64,000 nucleotides of DNA from Oscillospiraceae bacterium (GCA_015068495.1 SVKL01000006.1:1-64000), one strand, 5' to 3'; positions 16,707 to 28,223 are shown, counted from the first letter of the stretch. Notes: generated by a model from the letters alone, not told the origin. Made by a program: numbers and translations.

Positions 16707-17603
16707 ATGAACAAACAAATCAGAGGCAGCATTTTTATCATTCTGGCAACAGTTATTTGGGGCACGACCTTTGTTGCGCAGAGTCTTGGTATGGACCACA
16801 TCGGGCCGTTTACTTTTCAGGCGGCACGGTGCTTTTTAGGTTTTCTGTTTATGCTGCCGATTATTTTTATCGCAGATAAATTCAAAAATGACGGCGCAAC
16901 ATTTCTCTCCCGCTGGTGCGATAAAAGGCTTTGGCTGGCTGGCCTGTGCTGTGGTGTGCCGCTGTTTATCGCAATGAATCTGCAGCAATTGGGAATTCAG
17001 GATACGGATGCGGGAAAGTCTGCATTTTTAACAGCTATGTACATCGTTTTTGTGCCGGTTTTCGGGATTTTCCGTGGTCAAAAGCCTACAAAATGGATTC
17101 CCCTTAGTGTTTTGCTTGGGGTTGTGGGTTTATATTTCTTAAGCTGTATGGGTGTCACCACAGTGGCTACGGCAGATTTGCTTTTACTTGGCTGCGCGGT
17201 TGCTTTTGCTGTACAAATTCTCTGTGTGGATGCGTTTGCAAATCAAGTCGACTGCCTGCGGCTTAATTGCATTAACAGCCTGATTTGCGCCGGGCTGTCC
17301 GCTGTGGTGATGCTGCTGACCGAAACACCAACCTTAGACGGTGTATGGGGCGGCTTCGGCTCCATAGCCTATGCCGGAATCCTCTCCACAGGTCTGGCCT
17401 ATTCTTTTCAAATTCTCGGGCAAAAGGACCTTGCCCCTGCAACTGCATCCCTGCTTATGAGCTTAGAATCCGTATTTGCCGTTTTATCCGGCTGGCTGAT
17501 TCTGAATGAACGGCTTAGCGTATGGGAAATGCTTGGCTGTGTGTTGGTTTTCGCTGCTGTGATTCTGTCTCAACTGCCGGATAAAAACACAATAAAAGCA
17601 TAG
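16707..17603 (+). CDS. EamA/DMT-superfamily transporter
   Basis: This 298-aa protein has ten predicted membrane segments in two repeated EamA halves, as in drug/metabolite exporters (RhaT, YdcZ and amino-acid exporters). The first half starts IFIILATVIWGTTFVAQSLG, with the typical WG near the N-terminus; the second half has SLLMSLESVFAVLSGWLIL, where the E in the S-L-E-S-V motif is conserved in the family. Substrate cannot be predicted. It is a single-gene unit with its own promoter and a strong shared terminator. Confidence 0.88.
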   Translation: MNKQIRGSIFIILATVIWGTTFVAQSLGMDHIGPFTFQAARCFLGFLFMLPIIFIADKFKNDGATFLSRWCDKRLWLAGLCCGVPLFIAMNLQQLGIQDTDAGKSAFLTAMYIVFVPVFGIFRGQKPTKWIPLSVLLGVVGLYFLSCMGVTTVATADLLLLGCAVAFAVQILCVDAFANQVDCLRLNCINSLICAGLSAVVMLLTETPTLDGVWGGFGSIAYAGILSTGLAYSFQILGQKDLAPATASLLMSLESVFAVLSGWLILNERLSVWEMLGCVLVFAAVILSQLPDKNTIKA

Positions 17604-17612
17604 TCTATAACA

Positions 17613-17653
17613 AAAAAGGACACCTAAGGGCAACGCCCTTAGGTGTCCTTTTT
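17613..17653. terminator. Bidirectional terminator between EamA gene and flavoprotein
   Basis: A perfect 18-bp stem (AAAAAGGACACCTAAGGG and complement) with a CAACG loop has A and T runs on both sides. The minus-strand flavoprotein stop codon overlaps its edge. Confidence 0.9.
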
Positions 17654-19021
17654 TTATTTGGATAAAATATCTCTTGCTACGTGTACGCCGCTGGCAGAGG
17701 CGTGGGAAAGGCTGTGGGTAATGCCACTGCCGTCACCGATAATGTACAGGCCCTTATGGCAGCTTTCCAAACGCTCGTTGACTGCTACTTCCATATTGTA
17801 GAACTTTACCTCTACGCCATAAAGCAACGTATCATCGTTGGCTGTACCCGGTGCAATCTTGTCAAGGGCGTAAATCATCTCGATAATGCCGTCGAGAATT
17901 CGCTTTGGCAGCACCAAACTCAAATCGCCTGCTGTGGCGTTCAGGGTGGGTGTCATAAAGGAATCGCCCATTCTGTGCTCTGTGGAACGGCGTCCGCGAA
18001 TCAAATCGCCGAACCGCTGGGCAATCACACCGCCGCCCAGCATATTACTCAGACGGGCAATGGACTCGCCGTAGCCGTTACTGTCCTTAAAGGGCTCAGA
18101 AAAATGTTTGGACACCAGCAGCGCAAAGTTGGTGTTGTCTGTCTGCTTGGCGGGGTCTTCGTAGCTGTGGCCGTTTACCGTGACAATGCCATTGGTGTTC
18201 TCGTTTACCACAGCTCCCTTCGGGTTCATACAGAAGGTACGTACCAAATCGCCATACTTTTGAGTGCGGTAGACGATTTTACTCTCGTAGAGCTCGTCGG
18301 TCAGATGGGAGAAAACCTCTGCCGGCAGTTCCACCCGGACGCCCAAGTCCACACGGTTGGATTTCGTTTCGATGTTCAGCTTTTTGCACACCGACTCCAT
18401 CCATTTGCTGCCGCTGCGTCCCACAGAAATGATGCACTTATCGCAGGTATATACGGCATTTGCGCAGTGAATCTCATAACCGTTTTCCAAAACAGAAATG
18501 TTCTCCACCGGAGTGTTGAAGTAAAAATCAACCTTTTCCTTCAGTTCGTTATACAGGTTGGTCAGCACCACGTAGTTAATATCCGTCCCCAAGTGGCGGA
18601 CAGAGGCATCCAGCAGGTGCAAGCCGTTCTGAATACACAGCTTCTTGAATTTAGAACCTGCTGTGGAGTAGAGCTTTGTACCCGATCCGCCGTAGCGCAT
18701 ATTGATATCGTCTACGTAATGCATCAAATCCAGCGCCTGCTTTTTGCCGATGTACTCATACAATGTGCCGCCAAAATCATTGGTGATATTGTACTTGCCG
18801 TCAGAAAATGCGCCTGCACCGCCAAAGCCGTTCATAATGGAGCAGCTTTTGCAGCCGATGCAGCTTTTAATCTTCTCGCCGTCGATGGGACAGTGCCGCT
18901 TATCCAGCTCGTTGCCGGCATCAAACACGCCTACCTTGAGCTTCGGATTCTGCTTGGTCAGCTCATAGGCAGAATAAATACCGCCGGGACCTGCACCAAT
19001 AATCAAAACATCGTATTTCAT
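17654..19021 (-). CDS. FAD-dependent dehydrogenase (COG2509-like)
   Basis: This 455-aa flavoprotein begins with the FAD-binding Rossmann motif IIGAGPGGIYSAYEL. Cysteines in CIGCKSC and the nearby sequence GFGGAGAFSDGKYN match the uncharacterised COG2509 dehydrogenases, which are related to the GidA/HI0933 type. A second nucleotide-binding-like segment and the C-terminal GDGSGITHSLSHASASG, which closes the FAD site, are present. There is no membrane segment. The reaction is unknown. GGAGG lies before the ATG. It follows the nucleoside phosphorylase on the same strand after 27 nt, probably in the polC transcript. Confidence 0.85.
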   Translation of the reverse strand: MKYDVLIIGAGPGGIYSAYELTKQNPKLKVGVFDAGNELDKRHCPIDGEKIKSCIGCKSCSIMNGFGGAGAFSDGKYNITNDFGGTLYEYIGKKQALDLMHYVDDINMRYGGSGTKLYSTAGSKFKKLCIQNGLHLLDASVRHLGTDINYVVLTNLYNELKEKVDFYFNTPVENISVLENGYEIHCANAVYTCDKCIISVGRSGSKWMESVCKKLNIETKSNRVDLGVRVELPAEVFSHLTDELYESKIVYRTQKYGDLVRTFCMNPKGAVVNENTNGIVTVNGHSYEDPAKQTDNTNFALLVSKHFSEPFKDSNGYGESIARLSNMLGGGVIAQRFGDLIRGRRSTEHRMGDSFMTPTLNATAGDLSLVLPKRILDGIIEMIYALDKIAPGTANDDTLLYGVEVKFYNMEVAVNERLESCHKGLYIIGDGSGITHSLSHASASGVHVARDILSK

Positions 19022-19048
19022 AACAATCCTCCATAGAAAATATGGTTT

Positions 19049-19813
19049 TTATTTTTTGTCCATTTCAATGATGCGCTTCATTGCCGCAATACCCACGCGA
19101 ATCGCGCCGGTTGTATCCTCGGTCATAGGCATAGCAAGGCCTGCCTTTTCCCGTTCCTGATTCCAGACTGCGTGGAAGCAGCTGCCACAACGCACACCCA
19201 GCGCCGCTGCCACCACAAACAAGGCGGCAGACTCCATTTCGCTGGCTTTTACGCCCAAACGCTTCCAGCTTTCCCACTTCTGCAGCAGCTCATAGGACAC
19301 AGGGCTTTTCTCCGGTGTATGCTGTCCGTAGAAGGAGTCCTTACACTGCACCACACCTACGTGGGTGCGATAGCCCAACTCCTCGCTGGCAGCCTTCAGC
19401 GCTGCGGTAACATCAAAGTCCGGCACGGCGGGAAATTCCAGTGGCGCATATTCCAAGGATGTATGCTCAAAACGGATTGCGCCGCTGGCAACCACCACAT
19501 CACCCGGTTGTACATCCATATGAATACCGCCGCAAGTGCCGATACGGATAAAGGTATCTGCGCCGATAGCAGAAAGCTCCTCCATAGCAATGGAGGCAGA
19601 CGGGCCGCCAATGCCTGTGGAGCAGACGGACACCTTTTCGCCCAACAAAGTACCGGTATAGATGTTGTACTCCCGATTCATACCAATGTGCACAGGGTTG
19701 TCAAAATGTGCGGCAATTGCCTCGCAACGCCCCGGATCACCCGGTAAGAAACAGTATCTTCCCACATCCCCCTCTTTACAGCGGATATGAAACTGCATAC
19801 CAATATCTTGCAT
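19049..19813 (-). CDS. udp: Nucleoside phosphorylase, probably uridine phosphorylase
   Basis: This 254-aa enzyme of the NP-I family splits nucleosides with phosphate for pyrimidine or purine salvage. The phosphate-site motif is in [27 protein letters not shown] forms the conserved glycine-rich strand, and [10 protein letters not shown] contains the ribose-binding Glu-Met-Glu. The pattern fits uridine phosphorylase better than hexameric PNP, but a purine enzyme cannot be excluded. AGGAGG lies 7 nt before the ATG. It is 11 nt after polC. Confidence 0.85.
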   Translation of the reverse strand: MQDIGMQFHIRCKEGDVGRYCFLPGDPGRCEAIAAHFDNPVHIGMNREYNIYTGTLLGEKVSVCSTGIGGPSASIAMEELSAIGADTFIRIGTCGGIHMDVQPGDVVVASGAIRFEHTSLEYAPLEFPAVPDFDVTAALKAASEELGYRTHVGVVQCKDSFYGQHTPEKSPVSYELLQKWESWKRLGVKASEMESAALFVVAAALGVRCGSCFHAVWNQEREKAGLAMPMTEDTTGAIRVGIAAMKRIIEMDKK

Positions 19814-19824
19814 AAAAGCACCTC

Positions 19825-22800
19825 CTAAAACTGGTCAAACAGGTTGACCTGGCTGGTATCCGGCAGGTCACCAAAAGCACCTGCCTGCTTCAGCATCTGA
19901 ATATGGGTTTTAGAAACCTTGGGACAGGCTGCTGCCACCTCTTCCACGGACAGGAAGGTCTTTCCCTCTCTGCCGTTCATCAAATCCCACGCAGCGGTTT
20001 CACCCAAGCCGGGAACTGCCACAAAGGGCGGAATCAACTTGCCATCCTTAATTAGGAACTTGGTTGCGTGGCTTTCATACAGACTGATGGGGGCAAAATC
20101 AAAGCCTCTAAGGTAGTATTCATAAACAACCTCCAAGGTTGTGAGCAAATCTTCATCCTTGGCTGTAGCCGATTCATTTGCCTCAATTGCCTTAATGTTG
20201 GCAATTACCGTATCCATTCCGCCGGTCATGAGTTCCGCATCGAAGCCGCCTTTTTGACTGCGGCGGTAGAAATAGGCAGAATAGAACGCCAAAGGATGGT
20301 TTACCTTAAACCAAGCAATGCGGAACGCCATCATAACATAGGCAACTGCGTGGGCCTTGGGGAACAGGTACTTAATCTTTTTACAAGACCCGATATACCA
20401 ATCCGGCACACCGGCGGCAACCATCTCTTCCTCTGCCCCGTCCGGCAAGCCTCTGCCCTTACGGACGGATTCCATGATCTTAAATGCCCGCTTCTCCGGC
20501 AAGCCGCAGGAGATCAGGTAAATCATAATATCATCACGGCAGCCGATGGTTTGGTCAACCCGGGCAGTACCGGACACAATCAAATCCTTGGCGTTGCCCA
20601 GCCACACGTCCGTACCGTGGGTATAGCCGGAAATACGCACCAGAAAATCAAATTTCGTAGGCTTGGTATCCAGCAGAACGCCGCGGGTAAAACGGGTGTT
20701 GAACTCCGGCACAGCCACCGCGCCGGTAGGTCCGAGAATTTTGTCGTCTTCATAGCCCAAGACCTTGGAAGATGTGAAAATAGACATAGTCGCCTTATCG
20801 TCCAAGGGGATTGTCTTGGCATCCACACCGGTCATATCCTCCATCATACGAATCATAGTGGGGTCATCGTGTCCCAGCATATCCAGCTTCAGGAGGTTTT
20901 CTTCCATAGAGTGGTATTCAAAATGCGTGGTAATCTGGTCGGAATTCAAATCATCTGCAGGATGCTGCACCGGACAGAAATCCCAAATTTCATTCTCCTG
21001 CGGGATAACCACCAAGCCGCCGGGGTGCTGTCCGGTTGTGCGGCGCACGCCTACACAGCCTGCCGCCAAGCGATTCACTTCCGCGGCGCTTGCCAGCTTT
21101 CCCCGCTCGGAAAGATATTTTTTTACATAGCCGTAGGCAGTCTTATCTGCAACAGCGCCCACCGTTCCGGCGCGAAACACGTGGGATTTTCCGAACATCT
21201 CCGTACAGTAAACGTGGGCATTGGCTTGATACTCTCCCGAGAAATTCAAGTCAATATCCGGCACCTTATCGCCGCCAAAGCCCAAGAAGGTCTCAAAGGG
21301 GATGTTAAAGCCCTCTTTGGCGTAAGGTGTGCCGCATTTGGGGCAGGTTGCATCCGGCAGGTCAGCGCCGCAGGCATAGCCCTCCGGCACGTCAAAGGTG
21401 GTATGCTTACAATCGGGATTGGGACAGCGGTAATGGGGCGGGAAGGAATTCACCTCGGTGATACCCGACATATACGCCACGATGGATGAACCTACCGAGC
21501 CACGGGAACCAACCAGATAACCGTGCTCCAAGGAATTCTGCACCAAGCGCTGGGCAGACATATAAATCACATCGTAATGGCAGGTAATAATATCGTTCAG
21601 CTCGGTCTCGATACGGCTGCGAATCAGCTCGGGGGGATTCTCGCCGTAGAGCCGGTGCATTTTCCCGTAAACCAGCGCTTTCAAGTCCTCAACGGAGTTT
21701 TCGATTTTGGGCGCAAACAGGTTATGGGGTACAGGACGCACCACATCACACATATCCGCAATCAAGTTGGGGTTGGTAACCACCACCTCATAGGCCTTTT
21801 CCTCGCCCAAATAAGCAAACTCCCGAAGCATTTCGTCTGTTGTGCGGAAATACAGCGGATTGGGGCGGTCACAGTCATCAAAGCCCTTGGTGGCAAGAAG
21901 GATATGGCGGAAAATTTCATCCTCGGGGTTTAGGAAATGCACGTCACCGGTTGCCACCACCGGCTTACCCAGTTCTTCTCCAAGCTGCACAATCGTGCGG
22001 TTAAACTGGCGCAGCTCCTCTTCCTCTTTGACCGTACCCCGGTCCAGCATAAAGGAATTGTTGCTAAGGGGCTGAATTTCCAGAAAATCATAGAACGAAG
22101 CGATACGCTTTAATTCATCCTCACTTTTTCCGTCCAACACCGCTTGGAACAGCTCGCCTGCCTCACAGGCAGAGCCGATAATCAAGCCCTCCCGCAGGCG
22201 CAAAATTTCGCTTTTGGGCATACGGGGAACACGCTTGAAATACTCCAAATTAGAAAGGGAAATCAGTTCATATAAGTTCCGCAAGCCCATCTGATTCTTG
22301 GCAAACAGTATGATATGCCGGGCGTGACGGTTTCCGATTTGGGTCGATGAACGGAGACCTTCCATAGCAGGATTGATGCCTTGGAGGGTCTGTACCTGCA
22401 TTTCCTTAAGCTTCTCAAACAGCCTTGCCATAATCAGGCCACAGGTAACCGCATCATCTGCGGCTCTGTGGTGCTGGAATTCCGGCAGGCTCAGTGCATT
22501 GGCCACCACATCCAGCTTAAATCTGTTCAGATGGGGTAGCAAATTCTGAGACAGCACCAAGGTGTCTGCAGAAGTGAAATTGTATGTATAGCCAAGCTTT
22601 TCGCAGGCTGCACGAACAAAACCTGTGTCAAAATCCGCATTGTGGGCAACCAAAACCCGGTCGCCTGCAAACTCCAGAAATGCAGCAAAAGCCTCCGCCA
22701 GTTTTGGCGCGCCGCGAAGCATATCGTCGGTAATCCCTGTCAGCTCCACAGTCTCCTTTTGCAGCTTCTGCTCCGGGTCTACAAAGGTCTGAAAACGGTC

Positions 22801-24132
22801 AATTTCCTGCCCGTTTTGAATCAGAACTGCGCCAATTTCAATGATTTTATCATTCCGGGAGGATAGGCCCGTAGTTTCCAAATCAAAGGCTACAAAGGCA
22901 TCTTCAAAGGACATATCCCGATTTCCGTGGACTACGATACGGTCATCCACATCGTTTACAAAATAGCCCTCGCAGCCGTAAAGAATCTTAATGATCTCAT
23001 CTGTGCCTGCCACCTTAGGCGCACCTTTTCCCTCCACAGTGTGCAACGCGTCGGTAAAAGACTGGCAACAGCCGTGGTCGGTAATGGCAATGGCTTTGTG
23101 TCCCCAAGCAGCCGCCTGCTTGATAGCCGCTGCGGTGTTGGTCAGCGCGTCCATATTGGACATAAGGGTATGCAGGTGCAGCTCCACCCGCTTCTCCCCT
23201 TCCGCAGTATCCTTGCGGGATTCCATAACGCCGGGCATAATGGCAATGGGGCTGAGCACCATTTCCCCGTCGAACTTATTGATTTCCATCCGACCCTGCA
23301 CCTTTAGCACGGAGCCGACCTTTACATTTTCAAGGATTGGCTTGGCTTCTGCGCCTTTCAGGTAGCGGTTAATACGCACAGAGCCTGTGTTGTCGGTCAT
23401 ATCAAAATTGATGACCCAGGCGCTGGTGTTCTTCAGTTCCTTATGCTCTACGCTGAAGACACGTCCCTCTACAACCACGCTGCCCATATCCAAATCCAAG
23501 GTATCCATAGACACAGGCTTGCCCTTGATGGGTTTTCCAAGGAAGACTGCGTTGTCCGCCGGCTGTTCTTTTTTGGCAGCAACCGGCGCTTTGGGCAGGT
23601 CTGTCAGCATAGTGCCCCGCATTTGCTCCATAGCATCGTATAAAGCCTGTCCCTCCAGCACTTCTCCGGCGTGAATCTCAACAGAAAAGCCCACGCCAAA
23701 TCGCTCTTTCAGTTTATTTATCACCGCAGGCACAGCTTCCTTCAAAACATCCTTGCCGTTTGCTTTCAGATAAATATGAAGGGTATCTCCCTCCCACTGC
23801 CACTTGGCGCCGGCGAGGGTTCCCCGACTCATAGAGTTCTGGGCAATAAATAAATCTCTGATTTCCTCCGGCTCGATTTGTTTCAGCTGATCTGCCGGAT
23901 GGGTCGCAATAATCTCTAACTTTTCCAATCCGTAAGTGATCGCGATTTCTCTCTGCATCTGTTCCAGCAATCTTGTGGGTATGTAATTATCTGCGTGAAT
24001 TACAATTGACACCGTCCGCGTAGCCGGGTCAATATCCGCAGCAACAATGGCCGCCTGAGAAAGCGCCCCGTTCAGGGCTTCAGGCGGCACATAGTCCGGA
24101 AACATATTCAGAAAGAAAATCTTCTCAGTCAT
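19825..24132 (-). CDS. polC: DNA polymerase III alpha subunit, PolC type
   Basis: This 1435-aa replicative polymerase is typical of low-GC Gram-positives. Domains in order are N-terminal domains, an OB fold (about 220-300), a PHP domain starting HLHTLM (319-324), the inserted 3'-5' proofreading exonuclease with FDLETTGL (D417, E419), then the palm with the catalytic PDIDLNFSG, the fingers, and the C-terminal duplex-binding region. A zinc-type cluster with [11 protein letters not shown] and CPKCGTPY precedes the palm, as in other PolC proteins. Length is standard. It ends the classic block that starts with pyrH. GAGG lies before the ATG. Confidence 0.98.
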   Translation of the reverse strand: MTEKIFFLNMFPDYVPPEALNGALSQAAIVAADIDPATRTVSIVIHADNYIPTRLLEQMQREIAITYGLEKLEIIATHPADQLKQIEPEEIRDLFIAQNSMSRGTLAGAKWQWEGDTLHIYLKANGKDVLKEAVPAVINKLKERFGVGFSVEIHAGEVLEGQALYDAMEQMRGTMLTDLPKAPVAAKKEQPADNAVFLGKPIKGKPVSMDTLDLDMGSVVVEGRVFSVEHKELKNTSAWVINFDMTDNTGSVRINRYLKGAEAKPILENVKVGSVLKVQGRMEINKFDGEMVLSPIAIMPGVMESRKDTAEGEKRVELHLHTLMSNMDALTNTAAAIKQAAAWGHKAIAITDHGCCQSFTDALHTVEGKGAPKVAGTDEIIKILYGCEGYFVNDVDDRIVVHGNRDMSFEDAFVAFDLETTGLSSRNDKIIEIGAVLIQNGQEIDRFQTFVDPEQKLQKETVELTGITDDMLRGAPKLAEAFAAFLEFAGDRVLVAHNADFDTGFVRAACEKLGYTYNFTSADTLVLSQNLLPHLNRFKLDVVANALSLPEFQHHRAADDAVTCGLIMARLFEKLKEMQVQTLQGINPAMEGLRSSTQIGNRHARHIILFAKNQMGLRNLYELISLSNLEYFKRVPRMPKSEILRLREGLIIGSACEAGELFQAVLDGKSEDELKRIASFYDFLEIQPLSNNSFMLDRGTVKEEEELRQFNRTIVQLGEELGKPVVATGDVHFLNPEDEIFRHILLATKGFDDCDRPNPLYFRTTDEMLREFAYLGEEKAYEVVVTNPNLIADMCDVVRPVPHNLFAPKIENSVEDLKALVYGKMHRLYGENPPELIRSRIETELNDIITCHYDVIYMSAQRLVQNSLEHGYLVGSRGSVGSSIVAYMSGITEVNSFPPHYRCPNPDCKHTTFDVPEGYACGADLPDATCPKCGTPYAKEGFNIPFETFLGFGGDKVPDIDLNFSGEYQANAHVYCTEMFGKSHVFRAGTVGAVADKTAYGYVKKYLSERGKLASAAEVNRLAAGCVGVRRTTGQHPGGLVVIPQENEIWDFCPVQHPADDLNSDQITTHFEYHSMEENLLKLDMLGHDDPTMIRMMEDMTGVDAKTIPLDDKATMSIFTSSKVLGYEDDKILGPTGAVAVPEFNTRFTRGVLLDTKPTKFDFLVRISGYTHGTDVWLGNAKDLIVSGTARVDQTIGCRDDIMIYLISCGLPEKRAFKIMESVRKGRGLPDGAEEEMVAAGVPDWYIGSCKKIKYLFPKAHAVAYVMMAFRIAWFKVNHPLAFYSAYFYRRSQKGGFDAELMTGGMDTVIANIKAIEANESATAKDEDLLTTLEVVYEYYLRGFDFAPISLYESHATKFLIKDGKLIPPFVAVPGLGETAAWDLMNGREGKTFLSVEEVAAACPKVSKTHIQMLKQAGAFGDLPDTSQVNLFDQF

Positions 24133-24141
24133 AGTATCCTC

Positions 24142-25179
24142 TTACAGCATCTTAATTCTCTCTAACAGGGCCGGAAGCAGCTGATCGTATGGCAGCTTGC
24201 AAACCTGCTGTCCCTTTTCAAACAGCATTCCGCAGCCATCGCCACCGGCAATGCCGATATCCGCTTCACGGGCCTCACCGGGGCCGTTGACCACACAGCC
24301 CATAACCGCCACAGTAATGGGCTTTTGGCAGTCCTTCAGCGCCTCGTCCACCTGATTCACAAGACCAATCAAATCAATCTGGGTACGTCCGCAGGTGGGG
24401 CAGGATATAATGTTCACGCCCTCCTTACGAAGGCCTGCGGCTTTCAAAATATCCTTGGCCGCATAAACCTCCTCCACAGGGTCGTCTGTCAGGCTTACCC
24501 GTATGGTATCACCGATGCCGTCCAATAAAAGGGCACCGATTCCCATCGCAGATTTCATAAGTCCCATACGCACAGGGCCCGTTTCTGTCACGCCGATATG
24601 GATGGGATAGTCGCACTTACTGCGAAACAGCCGGGCAGCTGCCACCATATTGGGCACATTGGAGGATTTCATAGAAACACAGGTGTCATAAAACCCAAAT
24701 TTTTCCAGCAGCGCCAAATGTTCAAAGGCGCTTTCTACCAGTGCCTCCGGCGTGGGATGGCCGTACTTTTCCAGCAGTTTCTTATCCAAGCTGCCGCCGT
24801 TGACACCGATTCGAATGGGAATGTTCCGTTCTTTACAAGCGGAAACCACAGCCTGCACATTCTCTTCCCCGCCGATATTGCCGGGGTTGATACGGATTTT
24901 GGATGCGCCGGCCTCTGCTGCCAGCAGCGCCAGCTTATAGTCAAAGTGGATGTCCGCCACCAGCGGCAACGGAGATTCCTTGCAGATTTCTCCAAATTTT
25001 TCCGCCGCTTCCTTATTGGGGACAGCCAAGCGGGCAATCTGACAGCCGGCTGCAGAGAGCTTCCGCAATTGGGCCAAAGAGCCCTCCACGTCGGTGGTTT
25101 TGGTATTGAGCATCGACTGAATGACAACCGGTGCGCCACCGCCAATGGGAACATTGCCCACTTTTATCTGTCTGGTCAT
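24142..25179 (-). CDS. ispG: 4-hydroxy-3-methylbut-2-enyl diphosphate synthase
   Basis: This 345-aa Fe-S enzyme catalyses the sixth step of the MEP isoprenoid pathway. The TIM-barrel half begins RQIKVGNVPIGGGAPVVIQSM, split by the family glycine-rich turn. The cluster-binding cysteines are seen in SCPTCGRTQIDL and later in GCVVNGPGEA. It is the short bacterial form without the plant/chlamydial insertion. It lies between rseP and polC, 9 nt from polC and 5 nt from rseP, and works with dxr in the same operon. Confidence 0.97.
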   Translation of the reverse strand: MTRQIKVGNVPIGGGAPVVIQSMLNTKTTDVEGSLAQLRKLSAAGCQIARLAVPNKEAAEKFGEICKESPLPLVADIHFDYKLALLAAEAGASKIRINPGNIGGEENVQAVVSACKERNIPIRIGVNGGSLDKKLLEKYGHPTPEALVESAFEHLALLEKFGFYDTCVSMKSSNVPNMVAAARLFRSKCDYPIHIGVTETGPVRMGLMKSAMGIGALLLDGIGDTIRVSLTDDPVEEVYAAKDILKAAGLRKEGVNIISCPTCGRTQIDLIGLVNQVDEALKDCQKPITVAVMGCVVNGPGEAREADIGIAGGDGCGMLFEKGQQVCKLPYDQLLPALLERIKML

Positions 25180-25184
25180 AGGTA

Positions 25185-26237
25185 TTACCTCTTAAAAATC
25201 ACAAAGATATCCTTAAACAGGATAATTCCCATCAGCGCCAACAGCAGAACCATTCCCACGCCGTGGATATATCCCTCGTATTTTGCATCTAGTTTTTTGC
25301 GGGTGATTCCTTCAATCGCACAGGTCAGAAGCAATCCCAAAACCCGTCCTCCGTCCAGCGCCGGAATGGGAAGCAGATTCATCACCGCAAGGTTAATTGC
25401 CAAAAAGCCGCCAATATACAGGATATTCAGCAGCGCATCCAGTTTCGTGGGAGACGCTTCCGCTGTGTCGGACATCATCTGCACGATTCCCACAGGACCT
25501 GCCATATCAGACAAGCCTGCCTTGCCCGTAAAAATCATTTGCAGACTCATACGCACATTGCGTACCACATTCAGGCCGTTATTCCAAATATACTGCAATT
25601 TATTGCCAAAAGTGGCATCTACAACACCAAAGGAAAAACCGTAGCGTTCTGTCTCCTCACCCGGGAACAGATGCGTTTCCATAAGGTAGTCGTCAAAAAC
25701 AAGCTTTTGTCCATCCCGCTGTACCACAATATCGTGGGTTTCGCCGGGGTTGAGGTATAGCAGCGTGGAAAAGTCCGACTGGACATAAATACGCTCTCCG
25801 TCCAGACGGATGATCTCATCACCCACGTGCAAGCCATCCTCACGGACCACAGTGCAGCCGGCCTCAGCCGAATCGATAACCGGAACCACAAGCTGTTTTG
25901 CCGGGGCAAACACAATGGCAAAAATCAAAAAGCCCGCCACAAAGTTCATAAATGAGCCTGCCATCAATATGATGAGCCGTTTCCACCACGCGGCTTTCTG
26001 GAAGGAATGAGGGTCGTCTGTGTCCTCGTTTTCTCCCTCCATTGCGCAGTAGCCGCCAATGGGAATACACCGAATGGCATACAATGTATCTCCCACCTGC
26101 TTCTTGAAAATCGCAGGGCCCATAAACATAGAAAATTCATTCACCCGGACACCGGACGCCTTTGCCGCCAAAAAATGGCCCAGCTCGTGAACGAAAATCA
26201 ATATACTAAACAGTAAAATTGCAAACAGAATGGTCAT
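25185..26237 (-). CDS. rseP: Site-2 intramembrane metalloprotease RseP
   Basis: This 350-aa membrane protease cuts substrates within the bilayer; in Gram-positives it acts on anti-sigma factors and signal-peptide remnants. The zinc motif HELGH lies in the first membrane segment (ILIFVHELGHFLAAK), a PDZ domain spans about 125-200, and the second active-site motif LDGGRVLG is in the C-terminal membrane region. Length is slightly short compared with two-PDZ E. coli RseP, as is usual for Firmicutes RasP. It sits between dxr and ispG. Confidence 0.96.
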   Translation of the reverse strand: MTILFAILLFSILIFVHELGHFLAAKASGVRVNEFSMFMGPAIFKKQVGDTLYAIRCIPIGGYCAMEGENEDTDDPHSFQKAAWWKRLIILMAGSFMNFVAGFLIFAIVFAPAKQLVVPVIDSAEAGCTVVREDGLHVGDEIIRLDGERIYVQSDFSTLLYLNPGETHDIVVQRDGQKLVFDDYLMETHLFPGEETERYGFSFGVVDATFGNKLQYIWNNGLNVVRNVRMSLQMIFTGKAGLSDMAGPVGIVQMMSDTAEASPTKLDALLNILYIGGFLAINLAVMNLLPIPALDGGRVLGLLLTCAIEGITRKKLDAKYEGYIHGVGMVLLLALMGIILFKDIFVIFKR

Positions 26238-26249
26238 AAAAGTCCTCGC

Positions 26250-27401
26250 TTATTTTTTTGCTGCATTACGAACAGTTTCCCGGGCAAGCTTATCTGCCTC
26301 CAAAATCTGCTCCAGCGTTGGATTCTTCACAAAGGGTACTGCTTCCACTGCGCTCACTACCAAGGCATAGATGTCATAGAAGCCAATTTCGTCATTGAGG
26401 AACATAGCAACCGCCTCCTCATTGGCGCCATTCATAGCCGGGCAGGCCGTGCCGCCCCGCTTTGCGCAGGCTCTTGCCAACGCCAAGCAAGGAAAGGCTT
26501 CCATATCCGGCTGGAAAAACGTGAGATTGCCGCAGGTCAGCAAATCCAGCGCATCCACAGGGCTGGGCATTCTTGCCGGATAGGTCATTGCCAGCTGGAT
26601 GGGCAGGCGCATATCAGGTGTTCCCAATTGGGCCATCACAGCGCCGTCGGTAAACTCCACCATAGAATGGACAACGCTCTGCCGATGCACCAACACATCC
26701 ACCTGCTCCAAAGGCAGGTCATACAGGCGCATTGCCTCAATCACTTCCAAGCCCTTGTTCATAAGGGTGGCGCAATCGACGGTGATTTTTGCGCCCATTT
26801 TCCAGTTGGGATGGCGCAAGGCATCCGCTTTCGTAACGTTTTTTAGTTGCTCCTTATCCATACCGTAGAAAGGTCCGCCGGAGCAGGTCAGGATAATTCT
26901 TTTAATCTCTTCCCTGCTGTGACAGCCCATCAGGCATTGGAAAATAGCAGAGTGCTCCGAATCCACGGGAATGATTTCCGCAGCGTATTTCTTTGCCTCT
27001 GCCATTACCAGCTCGCCGGCACATACCAGTGTCTCCTTGTTGGCAAGCCCGATTCGCTTACCGGCACGGATGGCTGCTAGGGTGGGCTTTAAGCCTACCA
27101 TTCCCACCACAGCTGTGATGACGCAATCGGCTTTGTCGGCGGTTGCAGCTGCAATCAGCCCTTCTTCTCCCCATTTTACGCAAATGGGCAGGTCAGCAAC
27201 CGCTTCCTGCAGCTTTTCTGCCGCTTCAAGCGTAGCCATCACAGCCAACTTGGGCAGATATTTCCGGCACTGATTAGCCATTCGTTCTACATTCGTACCT
27301 GCCGTCAGCGCAGCAACGGGAATATGCAAATTGTCAATAATATCCAGCGTCTGCCGGCCAATGGAACCGGTAGAGCCTAAAATGCTGACGCATTGTACCA
27401 T
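26250..27401 (-). CDS. dxr: 1-deoxy-D-xylulose 5-phosphate reductoisomerase
   Basis: This 383-aa NADPH enzyme makes MEP, the first committed step of the MEP pathway. The Rossmann motif GSTGSIGRQTLDI is at the N-terminus, and the metal- and substrate-binding stretch is VDSEHSAIFQCL. Length is normal. Its ATG directly abuts the cdsA stop codon. With ispG and uppS in the same block it supplies isoprenoids for the cell-wall lipid carrier. Confidence 0.97.
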   Translation of the reverse strand: MVQCVSILGSTGSIGRQTLDIIDNLHIPVAALTAGTNVERMANQCRKYLPKLAVMATLEAAEKLQEAVADLPICVKWGEEGLIAAATADKADCVITAVVGMVGLKPTLAAIRAGKRIGLANKETLVCAGELVMAEAKKYAAEIIPVDSEHSAIFQCLMGCHSREEIKRIILTCSGGPFYGMDKEQLKNVTKADALRHPNWKMGAKITVDCATLMNKGLEVIEAMRLYDLPLEQVDVLVHRQSVVHSMVEFTDGAVMAQLGTPDMRLPIQLAMTYPARMPSPVDALDLLTCGNLTFFQPDMEAFPCLALARACAKRGGTACPAMNGANEEAVAMFLNDEIGFYDIYALVVSAVEAVPFVKNPTLEQILEADKLARETVRNAAKK

Positions 27402-28223
27402 TTATTTCACCACCATCGGCATATATAGCATAAGTAATTCTACCAAGGGGGCAACCACTACCATAGAATCAAAGCGGTCCAAAACGCCGCCGTGGCCGGG
27501 AATCAGATTGCCATAGTCCTTGATGCCCGTCTGCCGCTTGATAGCAGAAAAGCTCAAATCGCCAAACACAGCCCCTAAGCTGCCCAAAATGCCGTATACC
27601 GGCACATACAGATACTGTACCTGCAAATGAAGCGCTTTATCTGCCACAATGCAGTAAATAACTACGCCGACTACTGCGCCCAGCATTCCTCCGAACAGGC
27701 CCTCTACGGTTTTATTGGGGCTAATCTGCGGCGCAAGCTTGTGCTTACCAAAGGCCCGACCTGCAAAATAAGCAAAGGTATCCGAAGAAAAAGCGATTAC
27801 AAAAGGCAGCAAAATCAGCACCCTGCCGTAGGTCTGATTATGAATCCGCACAACTGCGGTGAGCAAAAACGAAATCACGCCGCCGGCGAAAAAGGTCATA
27901 GCCAATTTCTCAAAGGTTAATACATTGTGGAACAGCAAAAATTCGGCAAACAGCATAACAAAAAACGCAAAAACGCCTAAAAGAAGCAGGGTATATACCG
28001 ACCACATACAGCTCCAAATGGATACAAAAAATGCCATAATCATCGCATAGGCGATCAAACGGGGCTGCTCTACCAAGCCTGTGCCGTGCAGCAGTTCCCT
28101 TGCGCCAATGGCAGCAATCAAGCCAAAAAGAATACCTGTTAAAAACTTTGGCAGCAACAGCACCAGTATCAGCAGCAGGGGTAACAGCACTGCTGCCGCA
28201 ATGACACGTTTTTTCACGGTCAC
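27402..28223 (-). CDS. cdsA: Phosphatidate cytidylyltransferase
   Basis: This 273-aa multi-pass membrane enzyme makes CDP-diacylglycerol from phosphatidate and CTP. About seven to eight membrane segments are seen, and the C-terminal CDP-transferase signature is represented by KRQTGIKDYGNLIPGHGGVLDRFDS, here given as KRQTGIKDYGNLIPGHGG with the following DRFDS. The start is GTG, overlapping the uppS stop; a second in-frame GTG 6 nt later is also possible. Confidence 0.95.
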   Translation of the reverse strand: MTVKKRVIAAAVLLPLLLILVLLLPKFLTGILFGLIAAIGARELLHGTGLVEQPRLIAYAMIMAFFVSIWSCMWSVYTLLLLGVFAFFVMLFAEFLLFHNVLTFEKLAMTFFAGGVISFLLTAVVRIHNQTYGRVLILLPFVIAFSSDTFAYFAGRAFGKHKLAPQISPNKTVEGLFGGMLGAVVGVVIYCIVADKALHLQVQYLYVPVYGILGSLGAVFGDLSFSAIKRQTGIKDYGNLIPGHGGVLDRFDSMVVVAPLVELLMLYMPMVVK